Source: Temnopleurus reevesii (lineage: Eukaryota; Echinodermata; Echinoidea; Temnopleuroida; Temnopleuridae). Taken from it: 64,000 nucleotides of DNA. Under the pieces are notes generated by a model. That model saw only the letters and a list, made by a program, of their open reading frames with translations. It was not told the origin of the DNA and did no database searches. The position numbers were made by a program, and so were the translations under genes. Positions 27,801-41,200 of the stretch are shown piece after piece (positions within the stretch are counted from its first letter, which is position 1; each line of letters starts with the position of its first letter). The stretch spans positions 61,431 to 125,430 of the forward strand of contig BQKZ01000703.1 of assembly GCA_036244855.1 (NCBI GenBank), given 5' to 3'.

Positions 27801-28547
27801 TATCAAACACAAGTAAAACAATTTTAAAGATCAAGTGAACATTCGTCTTTCCTTAGTATTCAAAATCACGCATTGTATTAACTAATAGGACATGAAATGT
27901 CCCACTAGTCACAACTATTTTCCTTTCTTTATAAACCTACACTGTACTTCATACAAGCAGCCATTTTTCTAAATTTATTCACATAATTCAAATCACAACG
28001 TCTAACCGACACTTTATCATTCCTTGTTCTTTTATAGCTGAGTCCTTTATTATTCATTCATATCCAAACAAAAAAAAAACATGAACAAAAAAAACACATA
28101 AACGTTTCAAGTCAAATCACATAAAACTAATGTCAATTGCATACTTTTGGGAAACAAACAAAAAGCAGCATGAATCCTGTTAAAAAAAAAAACATTCCAT
28201 GACACCAAGATCTCTAATAAATGCCTTCATTGAAATAAACTGCAAAATTACATAGAAATGCATGAATATTTTTGATGTGGTAATAAAATTCCATTGCAGT
28301 GCTTCTGGTTTAAGGCAGAAAAAGTATCGTCTCGACTTCTACAACATTTTGCAATATCCAGGTACTTTTTAGTTGCCTCTGCCTATGAATTCATAGAGGG
28401 GGCTTTCTTGCTTCTTGGGGATGCACGTACATCTGAGAAAAAGAATACAATATCACTCAATTTGATCATCCTCCACTATGTTATTCCTATCCCTGGATCG
28501 ATCATAGACTCAATTACAGAAATTTACATTCCCAGACGGCACTGGAA

Positions 28548-28568
28548 GATGAGAGGGAGAGAAAGAGG

Positions 28569-28599
<31 letters not shown>

Positions 28600-28602
28600 C
28601 GG
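28548..28602. repeat. GA-rich microsatellite
   Basis: Interrupted (gaga)n with ggga units. Confidence 0.93.
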
Positions 28603-31436
28603 ATTGGAGGGTGGATTTTATTGAAATAACAAGGTCTCCTCTTTTTAAGTCTTTGTGTCTTGAGCACTCCCACACTGTAGAAATGTGGTGGCATATTGTG
28701 TGCGAGCAACTTCGTATATTTCATATGAAAATATGAGATGTTTATTTCCATAAAAATTGTGATCATATTATATATATTGTTACAGATTGTATCATCAGAT
28801 GGAAGGTGAACTACTATTATCATCTGCTTGTCATTTTCTTCTTCCATGTCTAACAATCATCATTCAAGTTGAATTCCAAAAATATTGATCTAATCAACCC
28901 AACCCAATGTACCTCTCTTCCCTCCCCCACCCACTTCCCTACACTTCTTGGTCTTTTCCACACAATCCTGCATTTTGGAATTACCATGTTACTCTGCATA
29001 TATATATATATATAAAGCAAATCGATCAAAACAATATCAAGATTACTTTTAGTCCAAATCAAATCTGCTGCCGGATTCTCTTTATTCACAATCTCTAGTT
29101 AACTCGGATAAAAAAATTAAAATGCAAAGTATCTAGCCCATTTTCATGAATTTTGCCATCAATTTTGAGGATTCTGTTTTGCTTTGGCTCAGGAGAGTTC
29201 ATCCGTGCAAATTGTCACAGCTTAGAGACTGAAAATGACCTTCACTTAAGATCTCGCTCCAACATAATTTGGTCTACTTGCTAATGTGGAGACAAGATTT
29301 CACAAATCTCAAGATTAATCACATCACGAATCTAAATTACATAGATGGCTGGTCGTGCTAGAGTATCGAGATTGAGCGAACTCTGGGATAATACAGCGTC
29401 GATGTATGTTCCTCTCTTTCATATTTAACCAAAAAAATAAAATAAAAAAAAAGGGGTACACCCAGTGTCATTGTACGGGAATGACCCTGACTAATTAACT
29501 TTCTTGCCCCAGAGAACGACGGAACAGGGAGCGGGCAGGTTAGGATAGAGCACCGGGGAGGAAGGGAGAAGAAAAGAATGAGATAATAGAAGGGAGGTAA
29601 TGTATACATACTAGGACAAAGAGGGGGAGAGGCACGTACAAGATGCCTACAGGGTGCACTATCGTCAACGGGATAAGGTGGAAGATGGAACGGGTTGGTT
29701 ATGACGAGGTACGTCGAGATTAAAAGAGGAATGATGCTGCGACCAAAGAGTGCAAAGAAAAAAGATCCATCAAAGATAATGCAATTGGAAATAACAGAAG
29801 GCCATTAGAAGTTATCTTAATGAAAATGGGATGTCGGCATTATGAACTTTCTGGGGTAATGGAAAAATTATTGGGAAAAGGATTAAATTGGCATTGGTGG
29901 TTGAGAAGTGATATGTAGTGGCAGGGAGCAGACTGGGATGGAAGAGGGCAACTTTGAGGCAATTTGAAAATTCTGAAGAAGACTCTAATAAGCAAAGTTT
30001 GCCAGACAAAGAGAAGTAAAACATTATGAAATGGATGGAAGATAATAAAGAGAGATATGGACAGATAGGTGGTATGCGGTCAACGATCTAGATCGATGGC
30101 CTACATCATTCCATTTTGGTCTATCTCATAGCAGGGAGGCTCTTGATGAAGAAAAATGATTGCAGCGATTATTCACCTTCTTCGCTAAGCCTCGATGCGC
30201 AGCGCACGCCTGCTAAATCACTTACAAACATAGGAACCTCGATGATTCTTTTTTTTTCACTACATTGCTGCTCTCGTACATAATGAAATTAAGAGGGAGC
30301 ACAAAACGCAAACAGCATTTGGCATATCGTCCAGACGTGGCAAGCACATTCTCTCAGTTGTAACTGATGAGTTAAAAGCAAGACGACTTCGACACGCAAC
30401 TCGACTGAATAACATCACCAGAATGCAAACCATACGGAGGAGATATGCTTGATTTCAAGAGTCTTTCATTACGTATACCATATCCAACATCATATGAATG
30501 CCTTACTTTTTCCTTAATTCAGAAGTTTTGACAAATTCTTCAAAAAGCATAGACAAAATACTCTATTCCATATCATGAGTCAAATCCAATTGACCTCATA
30601 TTTTCTTGTACAAATTGCTTACAAGTACAAATTACTACTTATCATAATTGAAATAAAATGAAAAAAAGGTTATTATATTCATGATTAAAATAATGATCGT
30701 TGACATTTTACTCAGAACTAGACGGTTCGGATTGAAATCTTATCCTTCCAATAACATAACATCAAAGACATTGTGACTGTTGGCTAATAAATACAATAAA
30801 GTAAATCCTCATCTGCTTCATGGCAGAGAAGCTACTCTTGCGCTTTCAGAAATACCGAGCCATCTGCATTATTTGATATCTCTCCTCATCCAAAACCTAT
30901 TCAACATGGCTATTCAATACATGGTAGATAAACTCCATGGCAGATGTTTCAATGTCCATTTTGTTACTCCAGTACAAAGCCAAAGCCATCGTGGACTGAC
31001 CATGTGATTTAGCTCTTTGGACAGTGGTCACTTGGTTGCGGTCAGAGGCTGAAGCACACAAAGGGTGTGTGGTCGGTTGGTGCGATGATCACCTGGGCAG
31101 GCAAATTCAATACCCAATTCACACTAGCCAATGCGACAAAGTAACTACAGAGCTTTTGAAAACTTGTAACAATATGACTGATAATATTCCATAGATCTTG
31201 AGTTATAAAATAAACAAGACTTCAAATAGCACTAGATCAGAGAAAAATTTGTTATCAAGATTCATCAGTTGCAAATGTGCTAGTAATGAAAACAGTGAAG
31301 TACCATGAAACAAAAATACAAATCAAGTCAGAATCCTTTCCTACCTGTTATCACTATAAAAGCTCAGAACAATAGACATGGCGAAGATAATCCAGTAGGA
31401 TTGATAAACGCCCCTAAACCTCAACAACAACAACAT

Positions 31437-31570
31437 AGTATTTTGACAGTGAGGTTTAACTTGTTATATATAATTGTTATTTAGACCATTGGTTTAACTT
31501 TTGAATTGCCCCAGTCTAAATAGCAATGACTTTGTCTGGGGTTAAGTTCAACCTCGCTATGGGAATACAG
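31437..31570. mobile_element. Hairpin MITE with gaggtttaactt arms
   Basis: The outer arms (31437-31463 and 31545-31570) are inverted copies of tattnnnacagtgaggtttaactt. A second inner stem pairs attgttatttaga with tctaaatagcaat. The whole is about 134 bp and foldable. A half copy occurs at 58827-58870. Confidence 0.7.
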
Positions 31571-32436
31571 CCAGTATGTGTATGCCTACAGTGTGAACAG
31601 GGTCTAGTCAAACAGAGATGACCAGCAGACTGACCAGAGGTCACCTCAGGACACAGAGTTGACTATACTTTGTGTCCAGCTTTAATCATAGCCATAAGAA
31701 TCAAAGCCATATCAATCAGCTTGATTTGTGTTTCCACTGATGTGTTATGATTATCAGTGAGCGAGGCATGCATAACTGATTTATTTTTTTACTGATTTTT
31801 TTTTTGTCACTGTAGTAACTTCTACACTGTATGACTTTCAACATTTAATTCACAACATTTATTATACCCGTGATGTGATTCAATTTCAAATGTAAACAAA
31901 TATTTCCCCAAGACAAAAATTATGAACAAACATAAAATTCTAAAAAAAAAAACATGGAAGTAAAGATCATAAAATATCATAATTCAAACAGTAAAGGGGA
32001 AAACCCTACTCCTAGAGTTGTCTTTGACATGTTCGATCTTTTTCATAAATATTAGCACTAGGTGTCATACAATCTGTTATTGACTATGTACACTGTAAAT
32101 AATATTTGCTTCAAAAAAAAAAAAAGTCTAAAAAAAGACATAAGAACAGCTGCAGAGATAAATATTAACTATACGTTGATGGTTAAATAGAAATCATCAA
32201 AAACTTCAAGCCATATCCATGAAACGTACATAAAACCAACTAAACCTTCCCCTTCTATTTTCATCTATTCCGAAATATCCAAAAATAGCTTCAATGTCAC
32301 AACCACACCCCCACCCCCCTTTCCGAAACAATACCAAAACTATAATAAGAATACAGAACAAACATCAAATCATTGGAAACCAGTTCAAATATAACGTCTG
32401 ACAGCATAATTCAACATCTCTGTGGCCACATAACAC

Positions 32437-32457
32437 ACACACACACACACACACACC
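32437..32457. repeat. (CA)n microsatellite
   Basis: About ten CA units. Confidence 0.95.
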
Positions 32458-33379
32458 CACAGTACATTAAGTGCGATATAACTGATGCTATATAACCCGA
32501 AAGGCATGTACAGTACACTTCATTTACTGCAGTCCAATGTCAAAGTCCATGTACAGACTGATAACCATCTGGAATCCTGTATTTATTTAGTGTCTAGCCA
32601 ACTGGCAGTCTACGACCAACAGAGGGGGCTGTACTCATTTAGGAGAGCAGACTGAAAGAGCAAGCAGCAGAAATTGTGTAGCTCGGAGGACACGTTTGTG
32701 ATATTTCGTCTGTTGGCAGGGAAGTATACATGGCCGATGCCAATTAAATAGTTATGACAGCTCATTTATGGACTTATTACTTCAAATTTTACTGGAGGAG
32801 CAAATATTCTAGCGTTCATGTATTTTTGCATTTTGGAACCACTTTACCACTTACATGCAAGGTGTTGTTATAGCGATGTTGCAGAAGATGGGAATTTTGA
32901 AGTTAACACATTAAAATCAGCAAAAGTAAAATGATTACAGACATTTCAGTTATACATCTGTATCTATAACTATTTTTTATTCACATAAATATCTTGCATA
33001 CTTTTCATTTCATGTACAGAACAGGAACTTTCCTAAAAACCAATGACATTAGGAAAACATTCATGTTTGAATGGAAAATCTCCATTAACGAATAAACCAC
33101 AATCTCCTACCCACTTGGCTTAAATTCTACATCATGAAACCACTACTGCAACCATTAACTATGTAAGCCATACCATTGATAAGAATCTTAAGACGTCTAA
33201 AAGATGAGAAAATCATACATGAAACTTAACAAGTGATGGAACATGTATCTTTTCAAGGGCAAGTCCTTTTTCCATCAGCTAACATTACAGCACAAATGGG
33301 GGAAAGTAATCCGGGTGGAGCAAAACACTGGCATAAAAAAATCACCAATGCACAAGAAGGGCACTGGGGTAGTCACATG

Positions 33380-33551
33380 GCCTGGGTGGTGTTTCACCAA
33401 ATCGCTCTTAAAGTTATGCACGACTTTAAGAAAGACTGCTGTGCGTTAACGAGTGTAATAAGCTTTAGATTCTCACTCATTCAGCACATGAACTGATACC
33501 AGTCATGCCTGAAGATGTGTTTAAATAATCTTGGTGAAAAACCACCCTGGG
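33380..33551. mobile_element. MITE with cctgggyggtgtttcaccaa ends
   Basis: It begins cctgggtggtgtttcaccaa and ends with the imperfect inverse ttggtgaaaaaccaccctgg. The length of about 172 bp matches the inner element at 47309-47474, which has the same ends. It lies just downstream of exon 4. The overlapping plus-strand frame (33233-33496) is not a gene. Confidence 0.75.
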
Positions 33552-33657
33552 CTGCAGAAGTGTCAATTTAATTCATGTCATAATAGCATTCATTTTGTTA
33601 TTTCGTTGAAACAGAGAAATAAAGGATATAAAGAGCAAAATAAACTGAAAAACTTAC

Positions 33658-33774
33658 CATTTGGCACCTCCAAGTGACTGTTCCGGGAGTCGTTTTGTGG
33701 TTGCAACGTAAAAGAAGCGTTCATTGACTCGTTGAGTTTTTGCACCAAAGGGCATGCTATGCAAGAAGATGGAC
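33658..33774 (-). CDS. Exon 4: Cys/Asn-rich extracellular stalk after the CUB domain
   Basis: This 117-nt phase 1-1 exon has acceptor tttctctattgcatag and a near-perfect donor (caaatg|gtaagttt). Joined to exon 3 the split codon is Gly160, and the exon reads P161 to N198. It begins PSSCIACP, giving two close cysteines (164 and 167) that could pair with each other or with the unpaired Cys68 of the CUB. It has three N-glycosylation sequons: Asn174 (NES), Asn178 (NAS) and Asn187 (NDS). There is no transmembrane segment or stop, and the phase leaves the frame open, so at least one more exon is needed. Composition suits an extracellular linker. It matches no domain I recognise. The intron between exons 3 and 4 is about 14 kb. 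Confidence 0.68.
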
Positions 33775-36740
33775 CTATGCAATAGAGAAAAAAATTATGT
33801 GATATTAGAACAAAAATTTAAAGAAATACTACTAAATATTTAAGACTAAGAATTTATCATGGGACATACATGAAGTACACATAAGTTTTAACTCATTCAA
33901 ATCAAATTTTCGTGGTTTGCAATTTCTCTGAAATTTATTTGATTGAATTCTTGATGGCATGATGTAAACCCGTGATCATTATCTTTTCGCGAAATCATTT
34001 CCAGTGGACTACCTTTTCAGAATTTAACATTTGAAAGTTTTTTCTTTTTGGAGGAGATAAAAACTCTAGATAATAATGATTGAATACTGTAAACTTTTAA
34101 TACACATAAAATATACCTACATACATTTTATTTTTGGAGTGCATTTATTTCTTTAATAATTAATCCATCATAAATATTCAAAAATAATAATGATAATAAA
34201 AATAAAAATAAAAATTAATAATGAACACATTCGATGCAAAAAATATATATTCCTTACAAAGCGCGAAACAGTACATCTGAAGAACTTGTCCTAGATTCAC
34301 AAGCCCCTACGAGCGCCTCCAAGGCCAATCGTTCAAACATATAGGCCTTGTAACCGCGTGCCTGGAGAGTGATTCGTCAACCCATACGAGTAAGCGGTCA
34401 ACCCGGGGCTGCCTGCCCTCCTTACTCAAAAGACAAGACAGCCAACGTAACACCAGTCCTCGTGTATCAGCCACAGCCACAGGAAATTTGCATGGATTTT
34501 AATAACTTTGCAGCCATCAGCTTCATCTTGTCTAGACAGGCTACACATAATCACAATTTTTCCCCCTCCGATGTCGCTTAGTCTTCGGGATGAATCCATC
34601 CGCTAGTTCGACTTGGCTTGCGACTTCACTTACATAAATCTGTAAGTCGTTGGAATATATATTACAATCTTCCTTTCTTTAAAATGATGATGGCAACAGA
34701 AAAAAAGGGGCTTTTAAACCCCTCCAAATTATCTTGGTGAAATACTCCATCTATCCATGCACTCACATTACAGGGCTCAAATTAGTATTTCATTAGGGAA
34801 TCATTCACAAGACAATTTTGACTAAGGGCACTTTTGTACTCAAGGCAATTCAATAGAGAACTACTGAAAATCTAAAAAAGGGCACCACGGCAAGCAGCAA
34901 TAATATGATATCAAACTCATGATTTTGAAAACATGAATTTATTGTAGGGGGGAGGGGGATGGGCAACATAAAAATGGCAAATATATCACAAAATACTGTC
35001 TCTTTTTGCTAGGGCCCAGCTGCATAAGACTTAAACTGGACAGTCCTGCATACAGCTTCCTGGCATTAAATATAGCAATTGTCTAAGCCACAGTTCCTCC
35101 CCATGTAGACCTGTATCCTTCTATCCAGGGTCCAAGCGAAGCAGCAATATATTCCCATAAGACATGCATTCACGTAGACATACACACCCGACCTCTCTCA
35201 CTCACTTTCTCCGTTGAGCTGTCGTAGTGCGTGTATGGTCTGCTATCTAGCTTGTTACTTTCAGTCTCTCCATCTCTATTTATTAGTCTGCTCATTTTTA
35301 CTCTTTCCCTTATCCCCATTTTATGCAATTTTTTAAATTTGTGTGTTGTTCTCTTCTTTCCGTTTATACACCTCTCAGCCTACATCCCCCCATATGCGCC
35401 TGTTGATAAATATAGCTTTAGTTCATATCAAAATAACAATAGATTATAGATAATTTTATAAAATTATAAAGATTTCCATATTTCATAATGACTTAGAGAA
35501 ATCTCTAAATGTGCCTTACCACAAGGCAAAAAAAAAAATCATCTGGTTGAGTTCCACTAACCAATCCTTTGAAAATCGACCAACCTGAATTGTTCACTTT
35601 TTTTTCTTAAAGGACGAATGATATTTTGTTAACATACGTGTAGGGCAACCAAGCAAGTTTTGTTTGTAACTAGAATTAAGTTTAAATCTCCACTATCTAC
35701 TTGTCCTGGTATATCTTGATGGGATTTATCACGTAGTATTATTCATCAGATTTATTTGAGATGCTAATATTGCCTTGTAATCTTTTTTGAAAAAAAGTCT
35801 ATGATCAACCATAGAGTACTTTTCTTTTGCTCATAAATAGCATACTTTACAGACAGATATGAACTAGCCTGGTTAAGAAGAGAAAACACATTTCAAAAGA
35901 ACAAGTTCATTGCTATGGAAACATAAGATCCATATAAAGAAAAATTGTGAAAAGCCTGACAAACAAAGATTGCTCGCTATTCTATATCCGTATAATACGA
36001 TAGCTCCCTTATAATTTATGGATGGAGCTCTATTTAAACTCGATACAAGCAGGGGTACAGCTTTTGAAAACATAAAAGCTTACAAAATTTGATTGCGTCA
36101 CCATGAAGTGATAAACATCAGCACACTTCTTCATCAAGCCAGTAAATACCATCATCCATTTGAATATTTGTAGAGGTAACATGGTTACCAGCAGGAGATA
36201 CGCCGGCATGACGACGCAGAAACTTAACCTTGAGCTTTTGCATCAATATATTAGTACATGATCAAACATTCATTAAAAGAGATACCCCACATATTCAGAC
36301 CTCACAGCATCACTCCTACACTTGGAATTAATGAATAATAATTGCACGTTAGATACAGTTTTACTTGCAGATGGGAGCTCCAAGACCCACCTCAACATAC
36401 AGTCGCGATCGTCGTTTTAAGGCATTCCCCGACAGTGATCTTTAGCACAAAGTAGAACGGGTGATCTATCGCATTTATTATTCATAGAGAGAAATGAGCG
36501 AAGTCTGGAAAGGTGATGATGGTATGAAGTAATTTGGGGTCACAAGAACTTGAATGTACTTAAAAGACACATTGTCAACCCTTATAGCGATCTTCGATGA
36601 TGACGATAATAATGGCCACGATGACGATAATTATCAGATTATGGTGACGATGTAGTTCTAGAATACAACTGTTTCCGTTGGGAGCTTTCATATTTATTCA
36701 CTACATTTAAGGATATTCCTCCTACCAGTGATACTTCATC

Positions 36741-36860
36741 TTACCTGGGTAGAGTGCAGCACAGTTCCAATGACTCTAATTTTGTAGGAAATTAATGCTA
36801 AAGCTGGGACTCAAACCCATGATCGAATGAATAACAGGTGTCTTCACCACTATGACACCT
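36741..36860 (-). mobile_element. tRNA-derived SINE-like element, second copy
   Basis: On the minus strand it begins ggtgtcatagtggtgaagac (A-box-like), has gggtttgagtcccagc (B-box-like), and ends gctgcactctacccaggtaa. Same architecture as the copy at 18100; it lies in intron 3. Confidence 0.6.
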
Positions 36861-37319
36861 TGTGCGTAAATTCATTACAGATACTGTACAAAGCTACAAT
36901 TTCTTTTAAATTTCTATCTAAATAATCTAAAAACAGCATTTATCAAAAAATTTCAGACATACATAAAATGTTAGTTTTTAAAATATATTCCAAAAGTTGA
37001 TCAAGTAAATTTAAATAATTCTGTTTTCTTCATAAAATCAAGCCGAAAAAGGCAGCCAAGAGAAACAATAAAAACAAGGTAATGAAGATGCGATCTATAT
37101 CACAAGGAAAGGTTACAGATGGAGCGTGTTTTAATGCAAAACCACAGAACAAAGATAACAGATTGGGGAGACTGGATACTCTGTAACATGTAAAGAAGAC
37201 AGACATCGCTTCCCTGCAGCGCTTCCAAAAAGCCACGTCTAGACACACGACTCCAATTTACATATTATTACGTTTCTCGTTTCCAGACTCTTCTTTCTCT
37301 CTTTTTTTTCCATTTTATT

Positions 37320-38290
37320 TTGACTCTTTTTTTTCCGCCCTCTTGCAGTCTCCGATTAGATGATGGGTAGCTGTCTGTGAAACAAACAACTAGAGTAATT
37401 ACTATGCATTTGGTGTATAAGTGCATGAAATAGCACAACACCTTAACGAGCCTATACAGCTAGCCTTCCGTCTGTCTCAATCTATGATTAGTCTCTTTCG
37501 TAAGGATGAGCATCTACAAACTTTCTATGAACTTGATTCATTAATGAGAACTTTCTTCTGTTTCTATTCATTTATTCAATTCAGTCTTACTTTTCCTCCA
37601 CATATAATCTCTGATTTGAATATGGGTAGCTGTCTGTGAAACAAACAAGTAGAGTGATTACTATGCATTTGGTGTAGAGGTGCATTATATAGCACAACAA
37701 TATCCCTTCGCCTGTCTCGATCTATGGTTAGTCTCTTTCGTATGGATGAGCATCTTCAAACTTTCTATGAACTTGATTCATTTATGAAAACTTTCTTCTT
37801 TTTCTCTTATTTATTTACTATAAAAAATTGTTTTATTTTTCCTCCACCTATAATCTCTGATTTGATGATCGGTAGTTGTCACAGGAAAATAACAACTAGA
37901 GCAATTACTATGCATTTGGTGTATAGGTGCATGATATATAGCACAACACCTTTCCGTGCTGCTCCGTCTGTCCCAATCTACAGTATGTTTAGTCTCTTTC
38001 ATATGGATGAGCATCTTCAAACCGTATATGAACTTGATTCCTCAAGGATGACTTTCTTCTTTTTCTATTCATATATTTACTTTCGTTAGATTTTTCCTCT
38101 GCTCATATTCTCTGATTTGACGATTCGTAGCTGTCGCAGGAACAAACAACCAGAATAGTAACCCTGTGTTTGGTATCTAAATACAAAATAAGTACGTACA
38201 ACACCTAAATATGCATATCCAGCTGTCCCTCCATCTGTCTCTCCTTGTCTTTCTTGTAAGATGATCATCTTCAATGCCTTCATAGTAGAT
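37320..38290. repeat. Four-copy tandem repeat, about 246-259 bp per unit
   Basis: The anchor gggtagctgtctgtgaaac ends its ggtag at 37370, 37629, 37875 and 38130 (diverged). Each copy then carries actatgcatttggtgta, tagcacaacacc, a gtctctttcg...gatgagcatct segment and tgaacttgattc. Copies two and three are closest; the fourth is most diverged. Confidence 0.9.
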
Positions 38291-41200
38291 TTGAATTTTA
38301 TTTAAGGAATTATTCCATTATTCCATTTTCAGATTCTTAATTATATCTTTTTCTATTTTACAGTTTCTTAGATTAGGACCCAAAGAAAAAGAAAGATATT
38401 CAGAGGATTATTTTATTACTTATAATTCTTTGTTTTCTGGTTGGCTTTTGTGCGGAAAAATTATTCATCATTGTCATTTTAAGTAATGAAGAAAAGTTGA
38501 AATGGAATTCAAATTCAAACAGTAATTTCAGCCCAAAGAAATTCTGCTTTATGAGGAATGGGGTTAAGAAGTAATACTTCTTCATTGACCTTACAAAAAA
38601 GTTTGAATTAAAATCCTGTATTTCTTTCTGATAAGAATTGCTACAAACTTGTAAAATTGTTTACAACTTCACAATGTTCCAGCTCTAAATATTTGGGGCA
38701 TTTATCGTATAAAAGGGATCTTCAAAGCATGAATTCCTGAACAATAATCTCTCATACCTGCTGCCCTCTGCAGCATTAACTGGAATCAATCATTCATGCT
38801 TTTCCTTTATTTTTCTGTAAATGATTCCAATTTTACAATTTTATACATGACGGCGTTCTTTCTATTGAAATGATAAATGGTGCCTCTTTTGGCATTTTGA
38901 TACTTATCATACCATGAAAGTGTACTTTCTTTGACAATTCTACAGCAGCTTATTCTCTTCATGTTAGCTTAAAGGAACTTTTGATACCAGATAAAAAATA
39001 AAGGATTCTCAAATATGAGCTCTAAATACTAAGTTGTACTGTTCACAAATAACAATTTGAGTTTGATGTGTTGGAAAGGGCAATATGCATCATTAATAGG
39101 AAAAAAGGAAAAAAAGTGAGAACCTACATGTAGCTATACATGTATCTCGAGCAAATACTGCAGAATGCACAGGGAAACATTGTATTTCTAATAAATCTCT
39201 AATGAATATTTAGTCAATTTACACATTCAACTCTCTGTACACTAGACAAACAAATAGACATGAACAGGGCCCATAAGAAATTGTTTGTTGTGAGAAATAA
39301 AATATAACTTACAGGAAATATAATAATGAAGGCAAATAATGATTACAGATTTTGTCTTCTGATGCTTTGAAGGAGGCATTGCCTCTCCCCAGCTTAACAT
39401 TCACATATAGCAATTAATTTAATAAAATAATTCAAAACATACATCAATCTGACTACTAGGGAAGCGGTACATGTTTATTACCCCCCCCCCCCCCCAAATA
39501 AAAATTAATTAATTAAAAAACAAAAAATAAAAAAAATCAGACCTCAAGTTCACACAGAATTGACCAATGATTTTGTTAGCTTCAAGAATCAATGTTGATC
39601 AAATGTTGGATTCCCTTGTTTTACCTTCAAAATTTAAGTGAAGATAAACGGATGTAGGTTACGCTGTTTTCAAAAGAACGTGGGAGAATGAAAATTTATT
39701 GCTGGCAATGAACTTTGACTGAAAAGAGACCCTGAAGTCACACAATTCTACGATTAAACAGAGGGGGTCTAAATACACATGGGTAATTGTGCAGAAATTT
39801 TCACTGATGAAATTTCATACTGTACACGGCTAATTATTCCCCCTATATCACGCATGACAAATTTGATTCAATATCAACATTTTATGAGACTTTGTTCAAA
39901 CAAAGAATGAATCTAGGCCATGGGTCAAACTCAAGATCGATATTTGTTTTTGGATTTATGTGCCATAATTTACAGTTTGTTCAAAGAACATTTTTTAAAG
40001 AGAGTTCTGGAAATAGAAGTATTATTTACTCATGACTAAGAACTGGTGCCCCATAGTCTAATATTTTTGAGTTCACATCGTACATCTTTCACATATTGGT
40101 AAGCACTAACCTTGGCAATGGTTACATGTGTAAATTATGAATTTAGTAACTGTGAATCTTATAAAAAATATTCTCACTATATTCATGTGCACGTGTTTGC
40201 AAGACTTGCAACAGAAATCAACAAATGTGAAAAATATGTACCAGGCCACATTGTTTGAAGCTTAGAATTATGACAAGAATTATGACAATTTGTCATTTAT
40301 GGTAACTACCATGACAATGGCATGCAACAGCCAATCAGCATCAAGGATTACATGAATAATGAATAAATAATGAATAAATGTATGAATAATGTGACCGTTC
40401 ACTATCACATTTAGAATTAGCTTGCTATTGCATTCCACTTTTTGTCTCTTCATCAAGCCGAAAGGGACACGTAAAAGGTATGGTTTCGCAATGCAACAGG
40501 GAAATCAAAAAGTCACAAACTGGCCCCCTCATTTATAGAATCACACACGTGTGAACGTCACAGCTTATCCCGTACATCAAATAAATCCTATCGTCAAATG
40601 AGAAATAACCTTGCCCTAAACTACTGCAGTTTATGGCTCAAACATAGACAAAAGTTTAGGAGGGTCAGATCCAAGATTTATTAATGGGGGAGTTGGCAAT
40701 GGCCTAGGTCTTCACCTTAAAAATCGTAAGAAAGTTAATAAGGAGCCACAGCCCTCATACCCCACAAATAGGGGTCGCTGCCCCTTTGGCCCCCACCCAC
40801 TGGATCCGCCTTTATACGAGAGAAACCATTAGAAACATCGGGAGACAGAAGACATAAGCATATTGGCACCTTGCCCAACACTACAATACTGTACACAACA
40901 TAATAGGGTTCTTCAACATTCAAGAGTCGCTTTATTCTTGCACAGCATTATCATACACGTGTACATACATGTAGCCATGTGCCAGAAACTATTCCTGGTA
41001 CGTGTTCTATAGCACAAAAGATATCTCTTTGATTGCACTGTAGGTATAGATTGTAATTAACAATGATCATCTTTTACTTTGTGCAGCGGTGAACTTGAAT
41101 CTTGTAGACCTACTTCATGAGAATTAAATTTGAATTCTGCTGGTAATAGATTTAAGCCCTTGCAGTGTACCAAAAAGGTCCTTTCACCTTTACTTAATTG

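Larger units (their letters stand above)
16961..33657. other. Sequence 3' of exon 4, centre-left: intron 4 or beyond
   Basis: This is AT-rich DNA with the SINE at 18100, a GT-rich tract at 19205-19275, a degenerate MITE at 23160, the repeat at 24977-25214, a CpG-containing patch at 27100-27800, GA and TA tracts at 28548 and 28998, the hairpin at 31437, a CA tract at 32437 and the MITE at 33380. Several acceptors fit exon 4 in phase, but none leads to a convincing domain or membrane segment. Whether the gene ends here or continues beyond base 1 is not determined. Confidence 0.4.

Noticed and set aside
31331..31420. Minus-strand interval with a hydrophobic frame YWIIFAMSIVLSFY between a weak acceptor and cag|gtagg
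   Set aside because: The hydrophobic frame is phase 2 and cannot follow exon 4 in phase 1, and the acceptor edge is beside the MITE at 31437.
36373..36450. Plus-strand acceptor tttacttgcag followed by short open frames to a stop
   Set aside because: No plus-strand partner exons and no recognisable peptide.
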